The notes under the pieces were generated by a model that saw only the letters and a list, made by a program, of their open reading frames with translations, ran no database searches and was not told the origin of the DNA. Below, piece by piece: positions 17,711 to 26,341 of a DNA stretch of 64,000 nucleotides; the stretch's first letter is position 1; each line of letters starts with the position of its first letter. The translations under genes and the position numbers were made by a program. The DNA is from Rhizobium sp. TH135 (GTDB lineage Bacteria > Pseudomonadota > Alphaproteobacteria > Rhizobiales > Rhizobiaceae), in contig NZ_PKRP01000004.1 of assembly GCF_002855515.1 (NCBI RefSeq), forward strand, positions 248,001 through 312,000, given 5' to 3'.

Positions 17711-19231
17711 TCAAGCGGCAATGCCGGCCATCATCAGGCCGAGTGTCTGTTCGCCTGTATCAGGCGTCTTCTCGCCGACGACCTTGCCGGCAAACATTAC
17801 CAGGATACGGTCGGAGAGTGAGCGGATCTCGTCAAGTTCGACGGAGACGAGCAGCACGGCCTTGCCGGCGTCGCGCGTCTCGACGATCCGCTTGTGAATG
17901 AACTCGATCGCGCCGATGTCGACGCCGCGCGTCGGCTGGCCGACGATCAGAAGCTTCGGATCGCGCTCGATCTCGCGGGCAACGACGATCTTCTGCTGGT
18001 TGCCGCCGGAGAAGTTGGCAGTCTTCAGCCGCGGGTTCGGCGGGCGGATATCGTATTTCTCGATCTCTTCAACCGCAGCCTTTCGAATAAGGTCCGGGTT
18101 TAGGAACATGCCCTTCCCGTAGCGCTCGTCGCGGTGATAGCCGAGGATTGCGTTCTGGCTCTCCTCGAAGGGAAGCACGAGGCCCATGTGGTGGCGATCT
18201 TCCGGGATATGCGCCACACCGATGCCGCGCAGTTCCGCCGGGTCGAGGCCGGCAACATTATTGCCGTTGATCCAGATCTCCCCGGAGGTCGGTTTGCGAA
18301 TGCCGGTGATCGCTTCCAGGAGTTCGCTCTGGCCGTTGCCGGCCACGCCGGCAATCCCGACGATCTCGCCGGAGCGGACATCGAAGGAGACATTGTCGAC
18401 CATGACGACGCCGCGGTTGTCCTTAACGGTGAGATTGCGGACGGACAGGAAAATCTCGCCCGCATTGGCCGGCTTCTTCTCGACATGCAGCAGCACGCGG
18501 CGGCCGACCATCAGCTCGGCGAGTTCCTCGACGGTCGTTTCCGCCGTCTTGCGGGTCGCGACCATTTCGCCGCGGCGCATGACCGACACCGTATCGGTAA
18601 TCGCCATGATCTCCCGCAGCTTGTGAGTGATCAGGATGACCGTCTTGCCCTGGTCGCGCAGCACACCGAGGATCTTGAAAAGGTGATCGGCTTCCGCCGG
18701 TGTCAAAACACCCGTGGGTTCGTCGAGGATCAGGATTTCGGCACCGCGATAGAGCGCTTTCAGGATTTCGACGCGCTGCTGCAGACCAACGGGCAGTTCC
18801 TCGATGATGGCATCGGGATCCACTTCCAGCTCGTAGTCTTCTTCCAGCTTCTTAAGTGCTGCACGCGCAGCATCGGTGCCCTTGCCGAGCAAGGCGCCGC
18901 CTTCGGCACCGAGCATCAGGTTCTCGAGCACGGAGAAATTCTCGACCAGCATGAAGTGCTGGTGCACCATTCCGATCCCGGAATTGATGGCAGCCTGGCT
19001 GTCCTTGATCGTGATCGGCTTGCCGTCGATCTGGATGGATCCCTGGTCGGCCTGGTAGAAGCCGTAAAGGATCGACATCAGCGTCGACTTGCCGGCGCCG
19101 TTTTCACCGATGATGCCGTGGATGGAGCCCTTGGCGACCGTCAGATTGATGTTCTTGTTGGCATGCACCGCACCGAACTTCTTGTCGATGCCGATCAATT
19201 CGATCGCGGGTGCCTGGTTCGTTGCACTCAT
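17711..19231 (-). CDS. Nucleoside ABC transporter ATP-binding protein (two ABC domains)
   Basis: 506 aa from the ATG at 19231. It has two fused nucleotide-binding domains. The first has Walker [10 protein letters not shown], signature [12 protein letters not shown] and Walker B ILILDEPT. The second has a degenerate loop [16 protein letters not shown], signature [15 protein letters not shown] and RGVDIG. This is the RbsA/YufO layout, in which the second site is altered. It energises the two permeases that follow. Confidence 0.94.
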   Translation of the reverse strand: MSATNQAPAIELIGIDKKFGAVHANKNINLTVAKGSIHGIIGENGAGKSTLMSILYGFYQADQGSIQIDGKPITIKDSQAAINSGIGMVHQHFMLVENFSVLENLMLGAEGGALLGKGTDAARAALKKLEEDYELEVDPDAIIEELPVGLQQRVEILKALYRGAEILILDEPTGVLTPAEADHLFKILGVLRDQGKTVILITHKLREIMAITDTVSVMRRGEMVATRKTAETTVEELAELMVGRRVLLHVEKKPANAGEIFLSVRNLTVKDNRGVVMVDNVSFDVRSGEIVGIAGVAGNGQSELLEAITGIRKPTSGEIWINGNNVAGLDPAELRGIGVAHIPEDRHHMGLVLPFEESQNAILGYHRDERYGKGMFLNPDLIRKAAVEEIEKYDIRPPNPRLKTANFSGGNQQKIVVAREIERDPKLLIVGQPTRGVDIGAIEFIHKRIVETRDAGKAVLLVSVELDEIRSLSDRILVMFAGKVVGEKTPDTGEQTLGLMMAGIAA

Positions 19232-19250
19232 TCCGGTCCCCCAGACATAC

Positions 19251-19289
19251 AAAAAGGGCGCAGGACGACGAGGTCGCCGTCCTGCGCCC
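19251..19289 (-). terminator. Intra-operon hairpin between binding protein and ATPase genes
   Basis: A 12-bp perfect stem GGGCGCAGGACG / CGTCCTGCGCCC (19256-19267, 19278-19289) followed on the minus strand by TTTTT. It sits in the 68-base gap after the binding-protein gene. A partial terminator here would explain higher expression of the periplasmic binding protein than of the membrane parts, a common arrangement. Confidence 0.75.
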
Positions 19290-19299
19290 GGCTTTCAGA

Positions 19300-20292
19300 T
19301 CACTTCGGGCAGGAATTGTCCGACATGTAGTCATGGACCTTGATGGTGCCGGCGGCGATGTCGGCCTTGGCCTTCTCGACAGCAGCCTTCATCTCTTCTG
19401 TGATCAGCTTGGCGTTGTTGTCGTCCAGAGCGTAGGCGACACCTTCCTGTGCGACGCCGAGAACCTGCAGACCGGGGGTGAACTTGTCGTTCTTCGAATC
19501 CGAGTAAGCGTTGTAGACGGCGAGGTCGACGCGCTTGACCATCGACGTCAGAACCGAGCCCGGATGCAGGTGGTTCTGGTTGGAGTCGACGCCGATCGAC
19601 AGCTTGCCGTTGTCGGCAGCAGTCTGCAGAACGCCGAGACCGGTTGCACCGGCTGCCGCGTAAACGACGTCCGCACCCTGGTCGATCTGGTTCTTGGTCA
19701 GTTCACCGCCGCGAACCGGGTCGTTCCAGGCTGCACCCGTCGTGCCGGTCATGTTCTGGAAGACCTGGATGTCAGCCTTGGCAGCGCGTGCGCCCTGCTC
19801 GTAGCCGCAGGCGAACTTGCGGATCAGCGGAATGTCCATGCCGCCGACGAAGCCGACCTTGCCGGTGGTGGAAGCCATGCCGGCCAGCAGGCCAACGAGG
19901 TAGGAACCTTCCTCTTCCTTGTAGACAACCGAACGGACATTCGGCTTGTCGACGACGGAATCGACGATCACGAACTGGGTATCCGGGAATTCAGCGGCAA
20001 CCTTTTCGACGGCCGAGGTCCAGGCGAAGGAAACGGCGACAACCGGGTTGAAGCCGCGCGACGCGAAGTTACGGATGGCCTGTTCGCCCTGCGTGTCGCT
20101 GGTCGGCTCGAAGTCGCGGTAGTCGATGCCGGTTTCGGCCTTGAACTTCTCGGCGCCACCGTAAGCGGCTTCGTTGAAGGATTTGTCGAACTTGCCGCCC
20201 GTGCCGTAGACCAGCGCCGGCTTGACGTCGGCCGCAAGCGCGGTCGCCGACATCGCGGCCAAGGCAAAGAGACTGAGGAGGGTTTTCTTCAT
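19300..20292 (-). CDS. BMP-family nucleoside-binding periplasmic protein
   Basis: 330 aa with a classical signal peptide (cleavage after ALAAD near residue 21). BMP/PnrA-like basic membrane protein family: ALVYGTGGKFDKSFNEAAYGGAEKF, the VDKPNVRSVVYKEEEGSYLVGLLAGMAS block, GGMDIPLIRKFACGYEQGA and GVDSNQNH. It captures nucleosides for the ABC importer. It is the first gene of an eight-gene operon ending with deoA. Two palindromes lie in its upstream region. Confidence 0.93.
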   Translation of the reverse strand: MKKTLLSLFALAAMSATALAADVKPALVYGTGGKFDKSFNEAAYGGAEKFKAETGIDYRDFEPTSDTQGEQAIRNFASRGFNPVVAVSFAWTSAVEKVAAEFPDTQFVIVDSVVDKPNVRSVVYKEEEGSYLVGLLAGMASTTGKVGFVGGMDIPLIRKFACGYEQGARAAKADIQVFQNMTGTTGAAWNDPVRGGELTKNQIDQGADVVYAAAGATGLGVLQTAADNGKLSIGVDSNQNHLHPGSVLTSMVKRVDLAVYNAYSDSKNDKFTPGLQVLGVAQEGVAYALDDNNAKLITEEMKAAVEKAKADIAAGTIKVHDYMSDNSCPK

Positions 20293-20431
20293 GGTGCAGC
20301 CCTGTTGTTGCTATTGATCTTGTTGGGTCCTCCCGCAAGCCTTCCTCATGAGAAAGACATGTCTGCGGAACCGCCGCCCCCTTTTCCGGAGGTCCTGGCT
20401 GGCTTTCATCCTTGCATGGCTCGTTTCAAAA

Positions 20432-20458
20432 TTCACCAGATTTTTTTCATCTGGTAAA
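20432..20458. promoter_or_regulatory. Operator-like inverted repeat upstream of nucleoside operon
   Basis: ACCAGAT-N7-ATCTGGT at 20435-20455 is a perfect 7-bp inverted repeat, extended to 9 of 10 bases by flanking TTC/AAA. It lies about 140 bases before the start of the BMP-type binding protein. The half-site spacing fits a dimeric repressor site. The regulator is unknown. Confidence 0.5.
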
Positions 20459-20474
20459 GATTCACAAGCCTGCC

Positions 20475-20503
20475 GATTTTTCAGCGCCGCGCGCTGAAAA
20501 ATC
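20475..20503. promoter_or_regulatory. 13-bp perfect palindrome between msrA and nucleoside operon
   Basis: GATTTTTCAGCGC and GCGCTGAAAAATC form a perfect 13-bp inverted repeat with a CGC loop. No T run follows the stem on either strand, so a simple terminator is unlikely. It could be a second operator or a hairpin in the msrA 3' end (msrA stops at 20548). Confidence 0.45.
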
Positions 20504-20547
20504 AGTCAGATCAATGGGATTTATGCTGCACCTTTGGGCATTCGCCC

Positions 20548-21207
20548 TTAAGCGGCGGGCGAGATCGGGCAGGCGACGCCCGTGCCGCGCAGGCCGCAGT
20601 AACCGTTCGGATTCTTCGCCAGATACTGCTGGTGATAATCCTCGGCATAGTAGAACGGTCCGGCATGGGCGATTTCAGTCGTCACCCGGCTGTTGCGTCC
20701 GGCCTTCACCAGTGCGTCCTGGAACCGGTCGCGAACCGTAATGGCAAGCGCCATGTCGCCCTCGTCCTCGACATAGATGGCCGAGCGATAGGTTGTGCCG
20801 ATATCATTGCCCTGGCGCATGCCCTGGGTCGGATCATGCGCCTCGAAGAAGATCTTCAGCAGCCCTTCCAGCGCGATTTTCGCAGGATCATAGACCACCT
20901 TCACCACTTCGGTGTGACCCGTCAGCCCCGTGACGGTCTCCTGATAGGTCGGATTGGGCGTGATGCCGCCCTGGTAGCCGGAGACGGTCAGATAGACGCC
21001 CGGCGTCTGCCAGAGCAGCCGCTCCGCACCCCAGAAGCAACCCATGCCGAGATAGATGGTCTTCATGCCCTCAGGCGCCGGTCCCTTGAGGGGCAGGCCG
21101 GACACGAAATGCGTGGCGGCCGTCGGGATCGGCTCGGCCCGACCGGGAAGGGCGTTCTCCGCCGTGGGCATCACAGTCTTCTTGTTGAACATGTCGATCA
21201 GGAACAT
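20548..21207 (-). CDS. msrA: Peptide-methionine (S)-S-oxide reductase
   Basis: 219 aa. The active-site motif [11 protein letters not shown] near residue 51 and the VSGYQGG and [11 protein letters not shown] blocks are diagnostic of MsrA. A C-terminal recycling-type region has [13 protein letters not shown] with Cys residues. It repairs oxidised methionine. AGGAGG stands six bases before the ATG. It is transcribed in the same direction as the nucleoside operon but is separated from it by 255 bases with two palindromes. Confidence 0.95.
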   Translation of the reverse strand: MFLIDMFNKKTVMPTAENALPGRAEPIPTAATHFVSGLPLKGPAPEGMKTIYLGMGCFWGAERLLWQTPGVYLTVSGYQGGITPNPTYQETVTGLTGHTEVVKVVYDPAKIALEGLLKIFFEAHDPTQGMRQGNDIGTTYRSAIYVEDEGDMALAITVRDRFQDALVKAGRNSRVTTEIAHAGPFYYAEDYHQQYLAKNPNGYCGLRGTGVACPISPAA

Positions 21208-21384
21208 CTTTTACCTCCTGAGGCCTAAGCGGCCTGCTGGTTCGTCTGAAGCGCCGCCAGAGGCGGATCACTAGAAGCTGCACTGTCTGCAGCTCCTGTT
21301 TCTATGGTCTTAGTCGCGGGGCCCGCTTAAAACTTACAACCGGCACGAGGGACGGCTTGTCCCGCGCGCTAAGGAAGTCCCGGC

Positions 21385-21708
21385 TCAGGCCGCAAAGCGC
21401 CCGGCAGGCGAGGGCCGCTTATAGCCGATCATCCAGAACGCCAGCGACAGCACGAGGAAAGCGGCGGAAGCCGGCTGCGGCAGCACCACGTCACGCAAGG
21501 CAAGCCATGCGCCGGCGCCAAGCCGTGTCTCGACCAGTCCTTCAAGCGTCATGAGCGAACCCGGATTTGCATCGATCCAGGCCTCCGATATCGGCGTCAG
21601 GATGACCTGCGATGCCGAAACCGACGCAATCGAATCCACCACGCCGAACACGACGCCGACGCAAAGCGCAAGCAAACTCAAGATCCTGAAGAGGAAACGC
21701 ACGACCAA
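21385..21708 (-). CDS. Small predicted membrane protein
   Basis: 107 aa, not recognised by name. It has two hydrophobic segments, at about residues 8-26 and 80-97, separated by a polar loop, and a basic C-terminus ([10 protein letters not shown]). This looks like a two-pass inner-membrane protein. It lies alone between msrA and tRNA-Ser. Coding is supported by frame length and normal composition only. Confidence 0.6.
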   Translation of the reverse strand: MVVRFLFRILSLLALCVGVVFGVVDSIASVSASQVILTPISEAWIDANPGSLMTLEGLVETRLGAGAWLALRDVVLPQPASAAFLVLSLAFWMIGYKRPSPAGRFAA

Positions 21709-21805
21709 AGTCTCCGGCTGAAGCCCGTCACGGCCTGCAATTCGCCGCGCTCGGCCTTATAGATAGGGAATTGTCGGCCGATGTCAAAATTCTGATAGAT
21801 TTCGG

Positions 21806-21834
21806 TTGATCCGCCGAAATTCCTCGGTATATAT
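21806..21834 (+). promoter_or_regulatory. Likely promoter of tRNA-Ser
   Basis: TTGATC (21806-21811), a 16-base spacer and TATATA (21828-21833) resemble the housekeeping -35/-10 elements. They lie about 43 bases before the mature tRNA 5' end. Confidence 0.45.
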
Positions 21835-21876
21835 CCCGCCCGACCAACCGCGGTGGTTTTTCCCCGCGATCCCCCT

Positions 21877-21966
21877 GGACAGGTGGCCGAGTGGTTTAAG
21901 GCGCACGCCTGGAACGCGTGTGTGCGTGAAAGCGTACCGTGGGTTCGAATCCCACCCTGTCCGCCA
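21877..21966 (+). tRNA. tRNA-Ser(GGA)
   Basis: 90 bases including an encoded CCA. The acceptor stem GGACAGG pairs with CCTGTCC. The anticodon stem CACGC/GCGTG encloses the loop CTGGAAC with anticodon GGA (serine, TCC codons). A long variable arm typical of serine tRNAs and a GGTTCGAATC T-loop are present. Confidence 0.96.
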
Positions 21967-22053
21967 TCTATCCCAACACATTCTCCCCGCCCTGACGGCA
22001 TCCCCGTCAGCGTAAGCATCACGCCCTCCGCGCTCTCTGCCAAGCCTCGCCCC

Positions 22054-22078
22054 GGAACCGGATCCCGGCTGCGCCGTT
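22054..22078 (+). promoter_or_regulatory. General-stress (EcfG-type) promoter candidate
   Basis: GGAAC (22054-22058), a 16-base spacer and CGTT (22075-22078) exactly match the consensus used by the alphaproteobacterial general stress sigma factor EcfG. It lies 80 bases before the ATG at 22158 and would drive the two small stress-type genes. Confidence 0.6.
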
Positions 22079-22157
22079 CTCCTGCGAGACCACTGGCGCC
22101 GCGTCACGCATTGTCGAGCCACTCCAGTGCCCGCCAGTCATGCCGGAGGAAGCCGAG

Positions 22158-22460
22158 ATGTCCGATACGTTCAAGCCGACCGCAGCTGTGGCCAAGGAGG
22201 CGGCGCGGGGGCTGGAATTGCGCCAGGAGTTCAATCGCGGCGGAACCCAGGTCGGCGTCGCCCGGGCGCGTGATCTCAAGAACCAGCGAAATCTGAGTGA
22301 AGACACGATGAAGCGCATGAAGAGCTATTTCGCGCGCCACAAGGTCGACAAGCGGGCGAAGAATTTCGGCGACGACGACAATCCCTCCGCCGGCTACATC
22401 GCCTGGCTCCTGTGGGGTGGCGATGCCGGACGCGACTGGGTGAAGGAACAGCTTCAGTGA
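22158..22460 (+). CDS. Small conserved protein, possibly stress related
   Basis: 100 aa from the ATG at 22158, chosen because GGAGGA lies eight bases upstream; an ATG at 22140 is in frame. No named domain is recognised with certainty. The region GVARARDLKNQRNLSEDTMKRMKSYF, then RHKVDK and GYIAWLLWGGDAGRDWVKE, resembles short proteins found on plasmids, phages and chromosomes of soil bacteria, but the function is unknown. It is followed by a DUF2945 gene 41 bases later and preceded by an EcfG-type promoter. Confidence 0.75.
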   Translation: MSDTFKPTAAVAKEAARGLELRQEFNRGGTQVGVARARDLKNQRNLSEDTMKRMKSYFARHKVDKRAKNFGDDDNPSAGYIAWLLWGGDAGRDWVKEQLQ

Positions 22461-22501
22461 ACGCGGCATACGCTGCAAGCCATCAAACGGGAGATCAGAA
22501 C

Positions 22502-22711
22502 ATGACGAAGAACCTGCACAAGGGCGACAAGGTCGAGTGGAAAACCAGCCAGGGAAAGACGGAAGGCAAGGTCGTCAAGAAGCAGACTTCGCCGACCAAG
22601 ATCAAGGATCACGAGGTCAAGGCCTCTAAATCGGAACCGCAATACATCGTCGAGAGCAGCAAGACGGGAAAGCGCGCCGCTCACAAGCCCGAGGCTCTGC
22701 ACAAGGCTTGA
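22502..22711 (+). CDS. DUF2945 (Hva1/Tudor-like) small protein
   Basis: 69 aa, very Lys-rich. It matches the DUF2945 family (hypervirulence-associated, Tudor-like) along its whole length: KGDKVEWKTSQGKTEGKVVKK, IKDHEVKASKSEPQYIVESSKTGKRAAHKPEALHK. GGGAG precedes the ATG at 22502. Family members are often induced in stationary phase or osmotic stress, which agrees with the upstream GGAAC-N16-CGTT element. The molecular role is unknown. Confidence 0.85.
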   Translation: MTKNLHKGDKVEWKTSQGKTEGKVVKKQTSPTKIKDHEVKASKSEPQYIVESSKTGKRAAHKPEALHKA

Positions 22712-22807
22712 AAGCACCGGCCGGAGAGCTCAGGAGATGCACCCGGCTTCGAAGCGAATGGCCCCGTTACTGTTGACCCCGGCGGCAGCGACTGCGAGAA
22801 AGCCAAG

Positions 22808-23965
22808 ATGCAGACACCGATCAATATTGACCCGGATTATCTGAGGGCTCGGCTCAAGGCATTGCTGGCCATCCCGAGCCCGACCGGCTTCACGGACGAA
22901 GCTGTTCGCTACACGGCGCGCGAACTGGAGCGTCTCGGTCTCGAAGTCAAGCTGACCCGCCGTGGCGCGATCCGCGCGAGACGGCCGGGCGCTGCGGAAC
23001 GACCGGCCCGCGCCATCGTCTCCCATCTCGATACGCTCGGCGCACAAGTTAAGGCGCTCAAAGACAATGGTCGGCTCGAGCTTGTTTCGATCGGCCACTC
23101 GTCGGCGCGCTTTGCCGAGGGCGCCCGGGCCTCGATCTTCTCGACCAAAGGCATCTATCGCGGCACCATCCTGCCACTGAAAGCCTCCGGCCACACCTTC
23201 AACGAGGAGGTGGACACGCAACCTACCGGCTGGCGCCATGTCGAACTGCGCATCGATGCACTGTCGCGCGACAGGAACGATATCGTCCAACTCGGCATCG
23301 ATATCGGTGATATCGTCGCCATCGACCCCCAGCCCGAATTCCTCGACAACGGCTTCATCGTATCAAGGCACCTGGACGACAAGGCGGGCGTGGCGATCAT
23401 GCTGGCGGCGATCGAGGCGATGCAGCGCGGGGAGATCGAAACTCCGGTCGATACCTACTGGCTCTTTACCATCGGCGAGGAGGTCGGCGTCGGCGCCTCA
23501 GCAGCTCTCGTGCCGGAGATCGCCTCCCTCGTCGCCATCGACAATGGCACGACGGCGCCCGGCCAGAATTCCGATGAATTCGGCGTGACGCTCGCCATGG
23601 CCGACCAGACCGGCCCCTTCGATTATCATTTGTCGAAGAAGCTCTATGATCTCTGCGCAGAACACGGCATTCGCGTGCAGAAGGACGTCTTCCGCTACTA
23701 CCGCTCCGATGCGGCCTCGGCGGTGGAAGCCGGCCATGATGTGCGCACGGCCCTCCTGGCCTTCGGCGTCGACGCCTCCCATGGCTATGAGCGCATCCAC
23801 CTTCATGCCCTGATGTCGGTGGCAAAGCTCGTCGTCTACTATACGGCGAGCGAGGTGCAGATCGAGCGTGATTCCGAAGAGGTCTCGGGGTTGCGCGGCT
23901 TCACCCGCCAGAAGGTCGAGCCTGCACGGCAGAGCCTGAAAGCAGACGAACCCGACGAGTCGTGA
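22808..23965 (+). CDS. NAGGN-system M42-family peptidase/hydrolase
   Basis: 385 aa. It resembles the M42 glutamyl-aminopeptidase-like hydrolases that accompany the N-acetylglutaminylglutamine amide genes (the trio family of TIGR03106). Metal ligands are visible in VSHLDTLG (near residue 72), SRHLDDKAG (near 187) and TIGEEVGVG (near 222). Its role in osmolyte turnover or maturation is inferred; the substrate is not proven. The two partner genes, asnO and ngg, are 4 kb downstream on the same strand. Confidence 0.88.
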   Translation: MQTPINIDPDYLRARLKALLAIPSPTGFTDEAVRYTARELERLGLEVKLTRRGAIRARRPGAAERPARAIVSHLDTLGAQVKALKDNGRLELVSIGHSSARFAEGARASIFSTKGIYRGTILPLKASGHTFNEEVDTQPTGWRHVELRIDALSRDRNDIVQLGIDIGDIVAIDPQPEFLDNGFIVSRHLDDKAGVAIMLAAIEAMQRGEIETPVDTYWLFTIGEEVGVGASAALVPEIASLVAIDNGTTAPGQNSDEFGVTLAMADQTGPFDYHLSKKLYDLCAEHGIRVQKDVFRYYRSDAASAVEAGHDVRTALLAFGVDASHGYERIHLHALMSVAKLVVYYTASEVQIERDSEEVSGLRGFTRQKVEPARQSLKADEPDES

Positions 23966-24033
23966 TTGCAGCGACATCCGCCCGCTGCTAGCGTTTATCT
24001 CGGCGATTTCGCCGGAATTCGGAGAATCAGGCA

Positions 24034-25020
24034 ATGGCGGGTGACGAGGCAACAAAAAGGCCGCGGCTGAAGATTGGCTTCGTGCTGTCGCGGTCGTTTA
24101 CGCTGTCCGCCTTTGCGCTTTTCATCGATACCATCCGGCTTGCTAGCGACGAATATGATCGCTCCGGCCGCGTTCTCGCCGATTGGCAGGTCATCGGCAG
24201 CACACGCCATCTGATCACCTCCAGCTGCGGGGTCCAGGTGGCGCCCACCAGCGATTTCGTTAATCCCAGCCGCTTTGACTATATCGTCGTGGTCGGCGGC
24301 CTGCTCGGTCGCCAGCCCGCCGTGGACGATCAGACCATCGCCTTCCTGAAGAAGGCCGATGCGCAGAAGGTGCCTTTGATCGGACTTTGCACCGGCACCT
24401 TCATCTTGGCCGAAGCCGGTCTGATGAAGAACCACCAGACCTGTGTCAGCTGGCTGCATTACCAGGAGTTCCGCGATCGGTTCCCCGATCACGAGGTCCG
24501 CTCCGACCGCCTGTTCAATCTCGATCGGCGCCGCGGCTCCTGTGCCGGCGGCAGCAGCTCGGCCGATCTCGCAGCCTTCATCGTCCGCCAATATCTCGGC
24601 CATGACGCCGAGCGCAACGCGCTTGAAGTCCTGCAGATCGAGAAGGCCCGCACCAATAAGGATATCCAGGTACGCCGGCCACTGACGATCGAATGCGACG
24701 ATCCCCGGGTAAAGGCCGTCCTGATCCTGATGGAACAGAGCCTGGAAAACGAGCTGACCATTGATCAGCTCGCCCGCTCGGTGGGTCTCTCGCGCCGCCA
24801 GCTGGAGCGCCTCTTTGCCCAGAAAATTGATGTATCGCCCGCCCGGATCTACACGAAGCTCAGGATGGAGCGCGCCAAGATGCTGGTCACCCAGACCAAT
24901 GCCTCGCTGATCGATATCGCGCTGCAGGTCGGTTTCCAGAACACCTCGCATTTCACCCGCGTCTTCAAGGGCACCTATGGCCGCACACCCGGCCAGATGC
25001 GCAGCCAGCCCGCCGCCTGA
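24034..25020 (+). CDS. GlxA-type AraC-family transcriptional regulator
   Basis: 328 aa. Residues about 10-190 form a DJ-1/PfpI-like domain (FDYIVVVGGL, LIGLCTGTFILAEAGLM with the nucleophile-elbow Cys). Residues about 225-325 are an AraC-type double helix-turn-helix (LTIDQLARSVGLSRRQLERLF and DIALQVGFQNTSHFTRVFK). Such regulators often respond to amino acid, choline or betaine derivatives. It lies between the NAGGN peptidase and the metal-type genes and might control either side; that is inference. Confidence 0.9.
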   Translation: MAGDEATKRPRLKIGFVLSRSFTLSAFALFIDTIRLASDEYDRSGRVLADWQVIGSTRHLITSSCGVQVAPTSDFVNPSRFDYIVVVGGLLGRQPAVDDQTIAFLKKADAQKVPLIGLCTGTFILAEAGLMKNHQTCVSWLHYQEFRDRFPDHEVRSDRLFNLDRRRGSCAGGSSSADLAAFIVRQYLGHDAERNALEVLQIEKARTNKDIQVRRPLTIECDDPRVKAVLILMEQSLENELTIDQLARSVGLSRRQLERLFAQKIDVSPARIYTKLRMERAKMLVTQTNASLIDIALQVGFQNTSHFTRVFKGTYGRTPGQMRSQPAA

Positions 25021-25140
25021 TCACCAGTGCTTCAGGCGTCGCTGTTTTAGCGGTGCTCGCTGCGACGACATGCGGCGAGATCACCGTCTTGTGAGCAGCG
25101 CTGCCCGATGCTATCCACGGGAAATCTGTCGGGGGATAGA

Positions 25141-25533
25141 ATGACTGAAACGGGCGTCCGGATGAGCTTTGAGCGAGCGATACGCATGATCTGCGTCGTC
25201 GCGCTCGTTCTGCTTGGCCTCGCCCATCAACCGGTCGCCGCACCCGCGACGCAATTCTCCCCGGAAGAAATCGCTGCCCTGATGCTGCCGGATGGCAGCC
25301 TGCCGGAGCTCTGCTTGCCGTCGGATGACGGCAAGGCGAAGCCCCATGCCGGTGCCTCCGATTGCGAGGCCTGCCGTATCTCGGCCGCCGTCCTCCTGCC
25401 AGCGCCCGCCGATGCCGTCGGCACGCGCATGGCCCTCTCCACCTCCGTCGCCCTGCCGCCGCCGGCAGAGGCGCATTTCCGCCAGCTTTTTCCGCCCGAC
25501 ACCCATCCCCGCGCACCACCCGTCACCGCCTGA
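25141..25533 (+). CDS. Secreted DUF2946-like protein
   Basis: 130 aa from the ATG at 25141, with GGGGGA upstream. A signal peptide or N-terminal anchor covers residues about 13-33. The mature part has a Cys pair in SDCEACRISAA and the family-like ending HPRAPPVTA. DUF2946 proteins are found near copper or TonB-dependent transport genes. Here it precedes a Crp-type regulator and a PepSY membrane protein, suggesting a metal-related module. The assignment rests on pattern recall and is moderate. Confidence 0.6.
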   Translation: MTETGVRMSFERAIRMICVVALVLLGLAHQPVAAPATQFSPEEIAALMLPDGSLPELCLPSDDGKAKPHAGASDCEACRISAAVLLPAPADAVGTRMALSTSVALPPPAEAHFRQLFPPDTHPRAPPVTA

Positions 25534-25623
25534 TCGAAGGTCACGGCCGGCGCGTCTCGCGTCCGGTCACCAGTGTCGTCAGGCCGGTGAGTTTGCACGC
25601 TTTGCAGCTCCGGTCGAAATCGG

Positions 25624-26313
25624 ATGTCTGTCATGCTGCAACTCCTTGCCGATCGCGGGCCGTCGCCTGCGTTTCCGCCCGCGTCTTCCGCGACCCCCAG
25701 GCCAACAAGACCCACCTTGGCCGGCCCGCTTCTGCCGCCGAGAACCGTGGTTTTCCTCGAAGGCCTCGCCGGCTCTCCGCAATACCGCGTGGTCGACGGC
25801 TGTGTCGCCACAGCCCAGACGCTGTCGGATGGGCGGCGCCAGATTATCGACCTCGTCGGACCCGGCCGACTGATCGGCCTCGGGCTTGGTGAACACACCA
25901 AATATTCGGCCGAGACCCTCGGCTTCACCCGCCTGGAAGCCGTGTCTGACACCATCAGCCAGAGCGAACGGGATCTGGCGCTCAGCGAAATGCTCGCCCG
26001 CTCTCAAGGCCTGGTCATGCTGCTTGGCCGCAAGACGGCGCCCGAACGCGTGGCCTTTGCCGTGCTTGATCTCGCCCGGCAATTCGGTCGCCCGGCACGC
26101 GACAAGCGGCGCGGCACCATCACCTTCCATCTTTATCCCACCCGCGGCGACCTTGCCGATTGGCTTGGCCTCACCGTCGAGACCGTCAGCCGCTGCCTCA
26201 CCCGCCTGAAGAAGGCGGGCCTCATCGACATCCAGCGCGGCGATCTCGTCACCGTGCTCGACCCGCAGCAGCTCTCGGGCCTCGCCGCCGGCGATCGCTC
26301 GCTTTCCCACTGA
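25624..26313 (+). CDS. Crp/Fnr-family transcriptional regulator
   Basis: 229 aa. Residues about 40-130 form a cyclic-nucleotide-like sensor barrel (FLEGLAGSPQYRVVDGCVATAQTLSDGRRQIIDLVGPGRLIG). The C-terminal winged helix-turn-helix has GDLADWLGLTVETVSRCLTRLKKAGLI, with the E-x3-R-type recognition helix of Fnr/FixK proteins. The N-terminal cysteines of oxygen-sensing Fnr are absent, so it is FixK-like. It is 28 bases upstream of the PepSY gene and may regulate it. Confidence 0.88.
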   Translation: MSVMLQLLADRGPSPAFPPASSATPRPTRPTLAGPLLPPRTVVFLEGLAGSPQYRVVDGCVATAQTLSDGRRQIIDLVGPGRLIGLGLGEHTKYSAETLGFTRLEAVSDTISQSERDLALSEMLARSQGLVMLLGRKTAPERVAFAVLDLARQFGRPARDKRRGTITFHLYPTRGDLADWLGLTVETVSRCLTRLKKAGLIDIQRGDLVTVLDPQQLSGLAAGDRSLSH

Positions 26314-26341
26314 ACCTCTCTCCAACCAGTCGAGACCCAGG

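Noticed and set aside
20475-20503. Terminator of msrA
   Set aside because: The stem is perfect but flanked by A, not T, on the 3' side of both strands; listed as an operator-like palindrome instead.
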